DNA of 64,000 bases, taken from positions 54,029-118,028 of the forward strand of contig JAISBE010000015.1 of assembly GCA_031266365.1 (NCBI GenBank). Reading direction: 5' to 3'. Positions 34,233-44,068 of the stretch are shown piece by piece. The position numbers and the translations under genes were made by a program. The notes beneath the pieces are model-generated. The model was not told the origin of the DNA, did no database searches, and saw nothing but the letters and a program-made list of their open reading frames with translations. Within the stretch, counting starts at the first letter, position 1, and every line of letters starts with the position of its first letter. This stretch comes from Oscillospiraceae bacterium (lineage in GTDB: Bacteria > Bacillota > Clostridia > Oscillospirales > Acutalibacteraceae).

Positions 34233-36059
34233 TCATTCCACTGTTACCGATTTTGCCAAATTCCTCGGTTTATCTATATCGCATCCGCGTTCAGAAGCCA
34301 CATAATAAGCTAGTAATTGCAAAGGAATGAGCGTTAATGAAGGTTTAAGTAGATTGCATATTTCTGGGATACAAAATGTGAAATCACAGACTTTTTTGAT
34401 ATCTGCGTTTTTTTGAGTTGTAATTCCTAAAACACGTGCACCTCTTGCTTTAACCTCTTTGATATTGCTTATCATTTTTTCTACCAAGGCATCTTGAGCG
34501 GCTATTGCCACGACTAAAGTTCCCTTTTCTATGAGCGAAATCGTCCCATGTTTTAACTCTCCTGCAGCATAGGCTTCTGAGTGGATATAAGATATTTCCT
34601 TAAATTTTAACGAGCCTTCCAAAGAGAGGGCATAGTCCAGATTCCTGCCAATAAAAAATACATCTTCTGTGCTATAGTGGTCAAGTGCAAATTCGCGGAT
34701 ATTTTCTTTTTCTTTTAATATTGTCTCTATTTTAGAAGATAAAGAAAGCAATTCAGCGATATATTCAAAATAATCTTTATTTTCGATTTTCCCCAATTTT
34801 TTTGACATATAAAGTGCCAATAGATAAACAATGGCAAGCTGGGTACTAAAAGCCTTCGTGGTCGCCACAGCGATTTCAGGACCTGCCCAGGTGTAAATGA
34901 CGTCATCAGACTCATTGGCTATTGAGCTACCAACAACATTTACGATTGAGAGCACCCTGGCCCCCAATTTTCGCGATTCGCGCACAGCTGCGAGTGTGTC
35001 TGCTGTTTCGCCAGATTGGCTTATCGCTATGACTAAAACATCTTTATTGACAATCGGATCGCGATATCTAAACTCAGAAGCAATATCGACTTCCACCGAT
35101 TTACGCAGCAATTTTTCAAAAATATACTTTGCGATGCACCCCACATGAAACGCCGAACCACAGCCGATAATATAGATTTTATTTATATTTTCTAAATACT
35201 CTTTTGAAAGATTAATTTTATCTAAGATAATTTCTTCATCTCTGATTCTCGGAGAAATCGTATCACCAATAACTTTGGGTTGCTCCATTATCTCCTTAAA
35301 CATAAAATGCTCGTAACCTTCTTTTTTAGCTTCCGAAATATTCCAGTCTATTGTGCTAATATCTTTTTTTAGTTCGGTTTTATGTTTATCGTAAAGTTTA
35401 ATATTTTCAGCTTCAAGGATCGCTATTTCGCCATCTTTAAGTCTTATAATAGTTTTTGTTTTTGATACAATCGCCGTAATATCCGAAGCGATAAAATTTT
35501 CGCCACGACCGACACCAATAATCAAAGGGCTATCCTTCCTCACAGCCACAATTCTATCGGGGTTATCTCTGCATATAATACCCAACGCATATGACCCTTC
35601 CAATTTTTCCTTAACCTTTATGACAGTTTCCAACAAATCTCCTGTATCGTAATATTCTAAAAGCTGAGCTATAACTTCAGAATCAGTCTCAGACAAAAAC
35701 TTTTTTCCATTATCGGCGAGAAAATCTCGCAAATGCAAATAATTCTCGATTATACCATTGTGTACAACAGCAAATTTTCCTGATTCGCTCAAATGCGGAT
35801 GTGAATTCACATCAGAAGGCTCACCGTGGGTTGCCCATCTAGTATGACCAATTCCCACAGTTCCCTGAATTTCTTTACCCTGTTTAAGTAACTCACTGAG
35901 AACTTTCAACCTACCTTTAGTCTTAGTGACGTTTAACCTTTCGCCATCCAAAATAGCAACTCCTGCTGAGTCATATCCTCTATATTCCAATTTTTCTAGC
36001 CCTTTTAAAAGCAATGGAGCTACCTGTTCTTTACCGATATATCCCAAAATGCCGCACAT
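34233..36059 (-). CDS. glmS: Glutamine-fructose-6-phosphate aminotransferase
   Basis: First step of UDP-GlcNAc synthesis, supplying peptidoglycan: fructose-6-phosphate plus glutamine gives glucosamine-6-phosphate. It has 608 residues. The N-terminal amidotransferase domain starts with nucleophile Cys2 (MCGILGYIG). Two SIS sugar-isomerase domains follow, and the C-terminus is the conserved DKPRNLAKSVTVE. AAGGGG precedes the ATG. Only 78 bases separate it from purA, so the glmS ribozyme that controls this gene in many Firmicutes is not present. It may share the purA promoter. Confidence 0.98.
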   Translation of the reverse strand: MCGILGYIGKEQVAPLLLKGLEKLEYRGYDSAGVAILDGERLNVTKTKGRLKVLSELLKQGKEIQGTVGIGHTRWATHGEPSDVNSHPHLSESGKFAVVHNGIIENYLHLRDFLADNGKKFLSETDSEVIAQLLEYYDTGDLLETVIKVKEKLEGSYALGIICRDNPDRIVAVRKDSPLIIGVGRGENFIASDITAIVSKTKTIIRLKDGEIAILEAENIKLYDKHKTELKKDISTIDWNISEAKKEGYEHFMFKEIMEQPKVIGDTISPRIRDEEIILDKINLSKEYLENINKIYIIGCGSAFHVGCIAKYIFEKLLRKSVEVDIASEFRYRDPIVNKDVLVIAISQSGETADTLAAVRESRKLGARVLSIVNVVGSSIANESDDVIYTWAGPEIAVATTKAFSTQLAIVYLLALYMSKKLGKIENKDYFEYIAELLSLSSKIETILKEKENIREFALDHYSTEDVFFIGRNLDYALSLEGSLKFKEISYIHSEAYAAGELKHGTISLIEKGTLVVAIAAQDALVEKMISNIKEVKARGARVLGITTQKNADIKKVCDFTFCIPEICNLLKPSLTLIPLQLLAYYVASERGCDIDKPRNLAKSVTVE

Positions 36060-36137
36060 ATAATTAACCCCTTTTATATTTAGTTCATTGAAAGTACTAA
36101 TTTATTTTATTTAAATCTTGCATTCCATATGAATCCC

Positions 36138-37415
36138 CTATCTATAAATAATATCATCACGCGAAGGACCATTTGAAATTATATTTATCGGTACGCCGAT
36201 CTGACGTTCTGTGAATTCGATGTAGTTCCTGCAATTTGCCGGAAGTTCATCATACGAGCGAATTCCTCTAATATCGCACTTCCAACCCGGGAGTATTTGC
36301 AAAACCGGCGCTGCATTTTTAAGTTGTGCTGTTGGCAAGAAAGTATCGAATTTTTGGCCATCGATCTCATATCCCACACACACGGGAATTTCATCAAGAT
36401 AACCCAAAACATCTAAAGCCGTAAAGGCTACCTGCGTGGCACTTTGCACTCTGCAACCATATTTCGTTGCAACTAAATCTAACCACCCCATTCTTCTAGG
36501 ACGATTAGTTGTTGTGCCGTATTCTCCACTATTTCCCCCTTTTTCTCTGAGGTCTTCCGCCTTATTTCCAAATATTTCACTCACAAACTCTCCAGAGCCA
36601 ACAGCGCTCGAATATGCCTTCACAACAGCAATTATATCTTTGATTTCATAAGGCGGTATACCCGTGCCAACTGAAGCATATCCTGCGATTGTGTTTGAGG
36701 AAGTAACCATAGGGTATATGCCAAAATCTAAATCTTTTAACGCGCCAAGCTGTCCTTCCAATAAAATATTTTTATTATTTTTTACCGCCTGATACAAAAA
36801 ATCAAATGTATCTGCAACATAAGGTGTAATAATTAATTTATATTCCATTAATTTTTTATATATTTCATCAATAGAAATTTCAGGCTTTTTATAAAGATAT
36901 TTTAAAATCACATTTTTGGCTGCAATATTTTGTGAGATCTTTTCTAATAAAACGCTCTTTTCTTCATAAAGTTCTGTGATTTGAAAACCTATTTTCGCGT
37001 ATTTATCAGAATAAAAAGGCGCTATGCCAGATTTAGTTGACCCAAATTTGCGGTTAGACAAGCGTTCTTCTTCATATTCATCAAACAATTTGTGATATGG
37101 CATGACGATCTGAGCTCGATCTGATATAACTATATTAGGCTTAGGCACTTTCCGTTCCTCTAAAACGCGGATCTCTTCAACAAAATTTTCCACACTCAAA
37201 GCGACCCCATTGCCAATTACATTCGCCACGTGAGGATAAAATACTCCTGAGGGCAATTGATGCAAAGCAAATTCACCGTAATCGTTAATAATAGTGTGAC
37301 CGGCATTGCTGCCACCTTGAAATCTCACCACAATATCGAAACTCTCTGCAAAAACATCGGTAAGCTTTCCCTTACCTTCATCTCCCCAATTGGCCCCGAC
37401 AATTGCTCTTACCAT
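36138..37415 (-). CDS. purA: Adenylosuccinate synthetase
   Basis: Makes adenylosuccinate from IMP, aspartate and GTP, the first committed step to AMP. ATG at 37415 gives 425 residues and the family start MVRAIVGANWGDEGKGK with the GTP P-loop at 11-17. An upstream ATG would add 18 residues that do not match the family. Other signatures: GSNAGHTI, the GQLGALKDLDFG segment and TTNRPRRMGWLDL. The ribosome site is GGAGAG. Its promoter is at 37470-37498. It acts with PurB, encoded next upstream on the same strand. Confidence 0.97.
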   Translation of the reverse strand: MVRAIVGANWGDEGKGKLTDVFAESFDIVVRFQGGSNAGHTIINDYGEFALHQLPSGVFYPHVANVIGNGVALSVENFVEEIRVLEERKVPKPNIVISDRAQIVMPYHKLFDEYEEERLSNRKFGSTKSGIAPFYSDKYAKIGFQITELYEEKSVLLEKISQNIAAKNVILKYLYKKPEISIDEIYKKLMEYKLIITPYVADTFDFLYQAVKNNKNILLEGQLGALKDLDFGIYPMVTSSNTIAGYASVGTGIPPYEIKDIIAVVKAYSSAVGSGEFVSEIFGNKAEDLREKGGNSGEYGTTTNRPRRMGWLDLVATKYGCRVQSATQVAFTALDVLGYLDEIPVCVGYEIDGQKFDTFLPTAQLKNAAPVLQILPGWKCDIRGIRSYDELPANCRNYIEFTERQIGVPINIISNGPSRDDIIYR

Positions 37416-37469
37416 ATTATCTCTCTCTCCATTCTTAAAAGAAGAATTATAATTTCCATAAACCAGCAC

Positions 37470-37498
37470 ATTATAACATAAAAATACCTTTTTATCAA
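37470..37498 (-). promoter_or_regulatory. Promoter of purA (and possibly glmS, guaA)
   Basis: Minus strand TTGATA, 17-base spacer, TATAAT; 55 bases before purA. Confidence 0.7.
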
Positions 37499-37564
37499 GT
37501 AAATGGGCTGCACTACTCCTGCACTCTTTAAGTTTTGAAATTTAAAAAAACTTAGCAAAAACTT

Positions 37565-38953
37565 TTATTCTAATCTAGGTTTAATTTTTTCGCTTATAAA
37601 TTCTTCAGTCTGCTCTTTAGCTCGTCCTATATACTTTTGAGGATCAAGCAAATTTTTTAACTCTTTTGATGATATATTAAAACTTGGATCCTGAAAAATT
37701 CTCTCCAATAAATCTATGGGCGTTCCCTGCTCTTTATAAGCTTTAGTAGCCTCCATAGCGTGTAAACGTATGCGTTCGTGGAGTTTTTGCCTATCTCCCC
37801 CATACTTAACCGCATTCATCAATATGTTTTCTGTGGCTATGAATGGAAGTTCATCATTCAAATGCTTCTCTATCACTTTAGGATATACCTTCATACCTTT
37901 CGCTATTTTTAGATATAAATTTAGAATTGCATCGACTGCCAAGAAAGCCTCTGGAATGCAGATTCTTCTGTTTGCAGAATCATCCAAAGTTCTCTCCAGC
38001 CATTGTGTAGATGCCGTAATGCAAGGGTTAAGTGCATTTACTATCACACATCTCGCTAAAGAGGCGATTCTTTCGGATAAAATCGGGTTTCTTTTATAAG
38101 CCATCGCTGAAGAACCCACTTGATTATCGCCAAACGGCTCTTCTATCTCTTTAAGACTTTGCAGCAACCTGATATCATTAGAAAATTTTGCCGCACTCTG
38201 CGCAATAGAGCTCAATAAAAACAGTATTTGACTATCAAGCTTTCTGGGATATGTCTGCCCTGAAACATCAAAGCAATCCTTAAAACCCATTTTTTGGGCA
38301 ATTTTTTCTTCCAATCGCTTTACTTTAAAGTGATCTCCTTCAAAAAGCTCCAGAAAACTCGCTTGGGTACCCGTTGTGCCTTTCGAGCCGAGGAGTTTAA
38401 ATTTTGATATGCGATAATCAATATCATCTAGATCTAATAGCAAATCTTGTAGCCAAATGGTTGCCCTTTTTCCAACAGTAGTCGGCTGAGCAGCCTGAAA
38501 ATGAGTGAATGCCAAAGTTGGAAGATTTTTGTTTTGCATTGCAAAATTGGAAAGCGCTTTGATGAGTTTTATTAAGTTGGTCTTAACCAACTTCAAAGCT
38601 TCATAAAAAATTATAAGATCTGCATTATCGCCAACGTAGCATGAGGTTGCACCTAAATGGATAATAGGTTTTGCTTTTTCACACTGCTCTGCGTAAGCAT
38701 AAACATGCGCCATAACGTCATGATGCACCTCTTGTTCCCGCTTTTCGGCCACTTCATAGTTGATATCGTCAGCATGATCTTTCATCTCTTTGATCTGCTC
38801 TTCTTTAATCGGCAAACCCAGCTCCATTTCAGCTTCGGCTAGGGCGATCCAAAGTTTGCGCCAAGTTTTAAATTTAACTTCTTGCGAAAATAACTGTTTC
38901 ATACTTTCGGTCGCATAGCGCGATGCTAAGGGTGATTGATATACTTTCTGCAA
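37565..38953 (-). CDS. purB: Adenylosuccinate lyase
   Basis: Fumarase/aspartase-superfamily enzyme that releases fumarate from adenylosuccinate and from SAICAR in purine synthesis. It has 462 residues, slightly longer than the Bacillus enzyme and closer to the eukaryote-like form. It has HDVMAHVYAYAE near residue 80, the THFQAAQPTTVGKR catalytic-base region and the signature GSSAMAYKRNP with its flexible catalytic-serine loop. GAGGA precedes the ATG. It lies upstream of purA in the same direction; the gap of about 150 bases contains the purA promoter. Confidence 0.96.
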   Translation of the reverse strand: MQKVYQSPLASRYATESMKQLFSQEVKFKTWRKLWIALAEAEMELGLPIKEEQIKEMKDHADDINYEVAEKREQEVHHDVMAHVYAYAEQCEKAKPIIHLGATSCYVGDNADLIIFYEALKLVKTNLIKLIKALSNFAMQNKNLPTLAFTHFQAAQPTTVGKRATIWLQDLLLDLDDIDYRISKFKLLGSKGTTGTQASFLELFEGDHFKVKRLEEKIAQKMGFKDCFDVSGQTYPRKLDSQILFLLSSIAQSAAKFSNDIRLLQSLKEIEEPFGDNQVGSSAMAYKRNPILSERIASLARCVIVNALNPCITASTQWLERTLDDSANRRICIPEAFLAVDAILNLYLKIAKGMKVYPKVIEKHLNDELPFIATENILMNAVKYGGDRQKLHERIRLHAMEATKAYKEQGTPIDLLERIFQDPSFNISSKELKNLLDPQKYIGRAKEQTEEFISEKIKPRLE

Positions 38954-38980
38954 AGTTTCCTCTCCTCAATATTCAATTTA

Positions 38981-39517
38981 TTACAGATGCAATAATTTTT
39001 TTACCCTATCGTGAAAATGGTAGTCATAAACTTTTACCAAATTAGAAAGCGCCCTGTCGTAAATAAAAAAAACAATATTCCCTAAAACCAAAAGCAAAAA
39101 TGGCATATAAACGCCAAATAACTCAAACATAGCTTTTGGCAAGCCTATCACTTTAATAGCTATAAAAAAACCTATTGCAGCAGATAAATTGAAAATAATC
39201 ATTTTGATTACCAAAATTAATATCTTATTTTTTAACCTATCTATTTGAATTTTGAATATCGGATAGTGGCCAAAAATCAATATGAAAAATAACACCGTTT
39301 CCTTATTGGCAACGAACAGCACCGAAAGAATTGAGACGGCTAAAAATACTGTAAATCCCCATTTCGCATTAATTTCTTTAACGATAATTGAAATTACGGC
39401 ACCTGAAATCATAGGGGAAAAATACATACTCAAGTGAAAAATCCCTGCAATTCCCATCATGACAAAGCTAAAAGCCGTTATAATTCCGCACAGAGCCATT
39501 TTGCCACTATTATTCAA
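38981..39517 (-). CDS. Polytopic membrane protein of unknown function (178 aa)
   Basis: Integral membrane protein with about five or six hydrophobic helices: CGIITAFSFVMMGIAGIF, the ISGAVISII region, FTVFLAVSILSVLFVA, VLFFILIFGHYPIF, an ILVIKMIIFNLSAAIGF pair and PFLLLVLGNIVFFIYD. It ends in a basic tail. TTG at 39517 is chosen because GGAG lies 9 bases upstream; the TTG at 39523 is too close. The pattern recalls small clostridial membrane proteins and, loosely, S components of ECF transporters, but no substrate motif is seen. It sits 27 bases upstream of purB and is probably cotranscribed with it. Confidence 0.75.
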   Translation of the reverse strand: MNNSGKMALCGIITAFSFVMMGIAGIFHLSMYFSPMISGAVISIIVKEINAKWGFTVFLAVSILSVLFVANKETVLFFILIFGHYPIFKIQIDRLKNKILILVIKMIIFNLSAAIGFFIAIKVIGLPKAMFELFGVYMPFLLLVLGNIVFFIYDRALSNLVKVYDYHFHDRVKKLLHL

Positions 39518-39617
39518 AAGCAATTACTCCTTTTTAATAAAAATATGAATATTTAACAATTCTTTAAAAGCAAATTATATTTAAAAATTTTCCAGAATTC
39601 ATAATTAGGTGCTTCAT

Positions 39618-40223
39618 CTAGCACTGAGATCCAAAACATTTGCAGAACATGTCTGCACACATAAACGAAGCACACATATCGCACATTGAGTAGCCCATCG
39701 ATCGATCCATATTATTATAATTCATAAAATTTCCTTTCCGTTGATTTATCATCTGATTCAGCGCCGCTGCATACTCTCCGTTACTCGGATCCATACGGCA
39801 AGCGGATTCAAAATGTTTATATGCCTCTTCTAACCAGCCCTTTCTGTAAAGAATTGTGCCCTTTAAAAAATACCACTCCGCACCCCGCGAAGAGGGTGGA
39901 ACACCATCTAATATTTGTTCCGCATCTTCAAACCTATTATGCATAATCAATTCTCTTATATCAGGGTAACTACTACCTTGAGAATAATATTTTCCTGAAC
40001 TTGACCATTTTTGCTCGTTAGGCCTTTTTCCTTTTTTTCTTTCATTCATAATTAAATCATAAGCTTCGTTGACCTCTTTCATTTTCTCCAAAGCGAGATC
40101 TTTAAGAGGACTCTTATCGTAATTATCTGGGTGATACTTCTTTGCAAGTTCACGGTAAGCTATTTTTATCTGCTCTTCACTGGCATTTCTTGGGATTCCC
40201 AAAACTTTATAGGGATCCACCAT
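39618..40223 (-). CDS. J-domain protein with TPR-like region and Cys-rich tail (201 aa)
   Basis: DnaJ-like co-chaperone. The J domain at residues 1-65 starts DPYKVLGIPRNASEEQIKIA and has the HPD tripeptide in KKYHPDNYD that stimulates Hsp70. Residues about 100-160 look like a TPR repeat pair (AEWYFLKGTILYRKGWLEEA). The C-terminal tail has six cysteines (CDMCASFMCADMFCKCFGSQC region), which could bind metal. ATG at 40223 follows AGAGG at 9 bases. It is paired with the DUF5685 gene directly upstream, as in other Clostridia. It lacks the Gly/Phe and zinc-finger domains of true DnaJ, so a specialised partner is likely. Confidence 0.85.
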   Translation of the reverse strand: MVDPYKVLGIPRNASEEQIKIAYRELAKKYHPDNYDKSPLKDLALEKMKEVNEAYDLIMNERKKGKRPNEQKWSSSGKYYSQGSSYPDIRELIMHNRFEDAEQILDGVPPSSRGAEWYFLKGTILYRKGWLEEAYKHFESACRMDPSNGEYAAALNQMINQRKGNFMNYNNMDRSMGYSMCDMCASFMCADMFCKCFGSQC

Positions 40224-40313
40224 TTTTATCATCCTCTTTAATATATTTTTAGAGATCAAAAATTGCTTTAAATTACTAAAATGGCAACATTCCTTTAATA
40301 TATACTTTTCTGA

Positions 40314-41297
40314 TTACAGTTCAAACGCAGATTGAAGGATTTTTTCTTGAGTTTGTTTTAATCCTAAAGTTATAATATTATTTAATATTTCACGAAAATT
40401 GTTAAGTTCTAGCAAATTATATGCCAAAATTACTTGAGTAAGAACTTGATTTAAAACTTCGCCACAATAATTTTTTATATGCTCGGGTTCCTTTTTTAAA
40501 TTAGTAATAAAAGGATTAAACGAGCCACTGTTTAAATCTTTTTTTAAATCGTCAACCGCATCTAGTAAGTACACCCATTTACCGATAAAATAACCAAACC
40601 GTTCAAGTATTCTTTTTTCAGCTTTATTTTCAGACAAAAGCCCAAAAATTCCCTCTAACATCTTCCCCGTTGATTCTGCACTTTCGTCTATATTAACCTT
40701 ATCTTTTTTTTCTATAATCTCCTGATTTTTCATTTGATTTTTTATAATATGCAAAACATTAGGATATAGTCTCGCTGATTTTCTATGAGAAAATTTTGAA
40801 ATTTGCAAAAATACAAATAAACATATCTTTTTGAATATTAGCCCAACAAAATTAAAACTCAAAACTAGCATATTGGGCAATATTTTGGTCAACTTTTTAA
40901 TTTTAACACGGTTTCGAGATAAGTTCAACAAACTAGAATCCCTTATATCGTCCAAGATTTTATAGTACGTCATTATAACAGAAACTGCTCCTGCAAATTT
41001 AAATTCTTCCCCAGAAGACGGGCAAAATATACACTTTTTGAATACATTCACCACACATCTCCCCGATTTTAAATCAATATGCGTGTTTTTTAACGCTAAC
41101 GATAATAATGTCAAAAATGTGCAATCATAACTTAAAGTTAGCCTGGAGAACCTGCCAAAGAATTTCCCCAAACTTTTGCACAACCCGCAATAGACACTTT
41201 TATAAATTTTCAGCTCTTTAACCTTTAATTCTGGTTCGTATGGTTTTATGTATCCAAACAATATCAATAACCTCTTTAAATTTATTTTTTCAATCAT
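40314..41297 (-). CDS. DUF5685-family protein (327 aa)
   Basis: Recognised by the N-terminal pattern FGYIKPYEPELKVKELKIYK and SVYCGLCKSLGKFFGRFSRL with TLSYDCTFLTLL, typical of the clostridial DUF5685 family. The chain is helical, contains DDIRDSS and DAVDDLKKD motifs reminiscent of aspartate-rich motifs in isoprenoid synthases, and a Cys pair in KCIFCPSS. Function unknown. It is consistently next to a J-domain gene in Clostridia, here 90 bases away, which suggests a client or partner. The ATG at 41297 lacks a good ribosome site; the TTG three codons upstream is an alternative. Confidence 0.75.
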   Translation of the reverse strand: MIEKINLKRLLILFGYIKPYEPELKVKELKIYKSVYCGLCKSLGKFFGRFSRLTLSYDCTFLTLLSLALKNTHIDLKSGRCVVNVFKKCIFCPSSGEEFKFAGAVSVIMTYYKILDDIRDSSLLNLSRNRVKIKKLTKILPNMLVLSFNFVGLIFKKICLFVFLQISKFSHRKSARLYPNVLHIIKNQMKNQEIIEKKDKVNIDESAESTGKMLEGIFGLLSENKAEKRILERFGYFIGKWVYLLDAVDDLKKDLNSGSFNPFITNLKKEPEHIKNYCGEVLNQVLTQVILAYNLLELNNFREILNNIITLGLKQTQEKILQSAFEL

Positions 41298-41637
41298 TAT
41301 CGTCAAATCAATAAATTTGCTTATTTTAGTGAGCTAAAAAATTTATAAATTAACTGCCCTATTTTATTCTAATACAACTTAACTCTCAATTGATTAACAA
41401 TATATGAATTTTTTATTATAACTAAAATTTTAAGCCTAGTTTTTTTATAAGAAAGGTATTTGCTCTTATTTCGAAAAATCAGTTTATTAAAAATTTATGA
41501 AATTTATTTGTATATCTTATCAAAACTTGTGCTAAAATCGACAAATTAATTCAACAAAAATTATTAAATTACAATAAAATTCGATTATAAAATCTCTTAA
41601 TTCCTATAAATCTTAATTATAAAATAAAAATCGACTA
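41298..41637. other. AT-rich intergenic stretch before the amylase gene
   Basis: Divergent intergenic region of more than 500 bases in total, extremely AT-rich, with no supported ORF or structured RNA. Confidence 0.4.
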
Positions 41638-41667
41638 TTTACAAAAATCATTCAATTGTGTTATCAT
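41638..41667 (+). promoter_or_regulatory. Promoter candidate for the amylase-family gene
   Basis: TTTACA at 41638-41643 with TATCAT at 41662-41667 (18-base spacer). The leader to the start codon is about 170 bases. Confidence 0.4.
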
Positions 41668-41842
41668 GTAGATATAAATTTTATAACATTTATTATTAAT
41701 AAATTGGCAAAAAATACAATAAATTTTAACCATTAGACTTTTTTCTAACAAACGAAATTTAAACTTTTTTTACCTTAAAGAGAATGTAGAAAACAATAAA
41801 TATTTCGGCTCAACGTCATACAGTTTCTTAGGAGGAAAGAGC

Positions 41843-43903
41843 ATTAAAAAATTTTCATTGAGATTATTTATTTTTTTGATTACGTTTTCGACAATTTTTG
41901 CTAATTTAAAATCAAATAATCAAATTTTCGCCGTAGGATCAGGTGACATAAGTAAAGCAGGCACAATTTTCCACGCTTTTGGGTGGCCACTTCGTGACAT
42001 TACCGCAAACCTTCAAGAAATACACGCTGCAAATTTTAACAGTATATTAATCTCTCCAGTCCAACGGGAAAAACAAATCGCCGAAATAACCGAACGAAAA
42101 TTAAGCGGTTGGTGGGCTCTTTATCAACCCCTAAATTTTGAAATCGGTAACAGCTTGGGCACTGAAGATAACCTTAGAATTTTATGCGAATGTGCACATG
42201 AGTTAGATATAAAAATTATAGTTGATGTGGTATTAAACCACGTCGCAAATGATGGTGGCGGCGATGAACTTACGGCAGAAATGTTTGAATCTCAAGAAAA
42301 GTACGATGCACTTTTCGCACTTCATATAAATAAACATGTTGATCCACTGTTATTACGTCCAGAATTTTTTCACACAATCCTCGCAGATGCAGTTGAGGCC
42401 ACAGATAGATTCACCCAAACTCACGGGCAGCTAGGTGGGTTGCCAGACTTAAACACAGAAAACCAAGACTTGCAACAAATTATAATAAACTTTTTATTAT
42501 CCTTAATTGGTTGCGGTGTGGATGGTTTGCGCTTTGATGCAGCTCAACACATAGAATTACCCGAAGAGTCCGACGGAACTGGCGGGAGCGACTTTTGGCC
42601 TAATGTTACTCAGGCGATAACAGACAAATCGCGAGATATCATTCTTATAGGCGAATTTCTAGGCGACATAAATGTACACTATTTAAAATATATGAATTTG
42701 ACGTATAGTCGAATAGGGGAACAAGTAAGATCTGCTATATACAACAAAATCGCAAAGTTTGCAATATTTCCTCCTGATTACGACAAATCGCAATTGCTTT
42801 GCTGGTCTGAATCTCATGACGATTATACCGATGGCACATCTTCCTTTATGTTACCTGAAGATTTAATCCTAGGATGGGCATTGATTGCTGCACGTTCTGG
42901 AGCAGCATGTCTATTTTTGGCAAGAAATACATTGGGTATTTTATGCGGCCTATTTGGCGGACCAATACAGGGCGAGCTTCCTTTATGGAGAAATCCAGCA
43001 ATCATTGCAGTCAATAGATTTCATGAAGCTATGGGTGAAAGTCCAGATTATGAGCGCATTATGTATGATTGTGTATTTATTGTAGAGAGAGGTCCTCAAA
43101 ACAATGCAGAAGGTGCTGTAATCATAAACTTGGGTGACCAAGATGTTATACTTGCCGATAAAATTGGACTTAAAGATGGAAAATATATTGACCAAATAAA
43201 AGGCTATAAATTCACAGTTAAAAATAATCACCTTATAGGAGATCCACGATTAATAACTTTTAAAGGTAGAAGCGTGTCTGTGTTAATTTCAAAATATAAC
43301 ACAGAGCTAAAGTCGACATGTTCCAGAGAAGGTGGAAGATTTACGGACAAGATTCAAGTTAAGTTGTGTCATTTTGGTTCTCAAATGCATACTTACTCTA
43401 TAAACGGAGAAGAACCAATACCGTTTGCAAGCGGCCAAGTTGTAGAATTTGGTGGCAATGACGTTCCAATAGGTGGAGAAATAGCACTACAAGTTCGTTG
43501 CGATACTCTCAGCAAAACATATATTTTCAAAAAAGTGATTAACACGCCAAGAAAAGTAACATTCAAAGGACAATACAATTGGGGCACTAGAATAAACGAA
43601 GATGGTGAAACTGTTCCTGATCCAGATTGGTTTGGACCTTACATATATATTTACGACAAAGCTGGCGCATGTACAAAGGAAAACGCACCATGGGATGATG
43701 CCCCTTTAATGATCTGGAATCCGGAAACGGGATGCTTTGAATATTATGTTCCAGGTGATTTTCCCAGTGATGTAAGGATTATTTTCAAATATAAAGGTTC
43801 TCAGCTTCCTTGTAAAAAAGAAGAAGGATTTCTATTACGTTGCGGAGAAAACGGTACATTTGAAGATGGAACGTGGACTCCTAAGCCTGCTCCTGAACCT
43901 TAG
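41843..43903 (+). CDS. Secreted alpha-amylase-family (GH13) glycosidase with C-terminal starch-binding-like module
   Basis: Extracellular glucan hydrolase, 686 residues. The four GH13 regions are present: DVVLNH (128-133), GLRFDAAQH with nucleophile Asp232, LIGEFLGD with acid/base Glu271 and SESHDDY with Asp326. A beta domain near 480-570 (YSINGEEPIPFASG) and an aromatic-rich module near 595-670 (DWFGPYIYIYDKAG, then MIWNPETGCFEYY) look like a CBM26-type starch-binding domain. The start is apparently ATT at 41843: AGGAGG lies 7 bases before it, and it restores a normal signal peptide, MKKFSLRLFIFLITFSTIFA. The first conventional codon, TTG at 41858, is 22 bases from the site and would give a poor n-region. 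Suggests use of starch or glycogen. Confidence 0.88.
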   Translation: MKKFSLRLFIFLITFSTIFANLKSNNQIFAVGSGDISKAGTIFHAFGWPLRDITANLQEIHAANFNSILISPVQREKQIAEITERKLSGWWALYQPLNFEIGNSLGTEDNLRILCECAHELDIKIIVDVVLNHVANDGGGDELTAEMFESQEKYDALFALHINKHVDPLLLRPEFFHTILADAVEATDRFTQTHGQLGGLPDLNTENQDLQQIIINFLLSLIGCGVDGLRFDAAQHIELPEESDGTGGSDFWPNVTQAITDKSRDIILIGEFLGDINVHYLKYMNLTYSRIGEQVRSAIYNKIAKFAIFPPDYDKSQLLCWSESHDDYTDGTSSFMLPEDLILGWALIAARSGAACLFLARNTLGILCGLFGGPIQGELPLWRNPAIIAVNRFHEAMGESPDYERIMYDCVFIVERGPQNNAEGAVIINLGDQDVILADKIGLKDGKYIDQIKGYKFTVKNNHLIGDPRLITFKGRSVSVLISKYNTELKSTCSREGGRFTDKIQVKLCHFGSQMHTYSINGEEPIPFASGQVVEFGGNDVPIGGEIALQVRCDTLSKTYIFKKVINTPRKVTFKGQYNWGTRINEDGETVPDPDWFGPYIYIYDKAGACTKENAPWDDAPLMIWNPETGCFEYYVPGDFPSDVRIIFKYKGSQLPCKKEEGFLLRCGENGTFEDGTWTPKPAPEP

Positions 43904-44068
43904 CACAACAGTCAAAAAATTCACTTAATGCGTAATTCGCCTTTGAGAGAGCTTTTTTTAATTTTGCAGCGATTTGAAGCAGCTTTTTTCAACCAAGATA
44001 TTTTCACAATGTACATTTAAACATGCCCTCCTTTGAAGTACTTTCAATTTGTGATGTAGTAGCTGGGG
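43904..44068. other. Intergenic, nothing recognised before the repeat triplet
   Basis: Short AT-rich stretch after the amylase-family gene, without a clear terminator. Confidence 0.35.

Noticed and set aside
36060-36137. glmS ribozyme
   Set aside because: Only 78 bases lie between glmS and purA, too short for the ribozyme.
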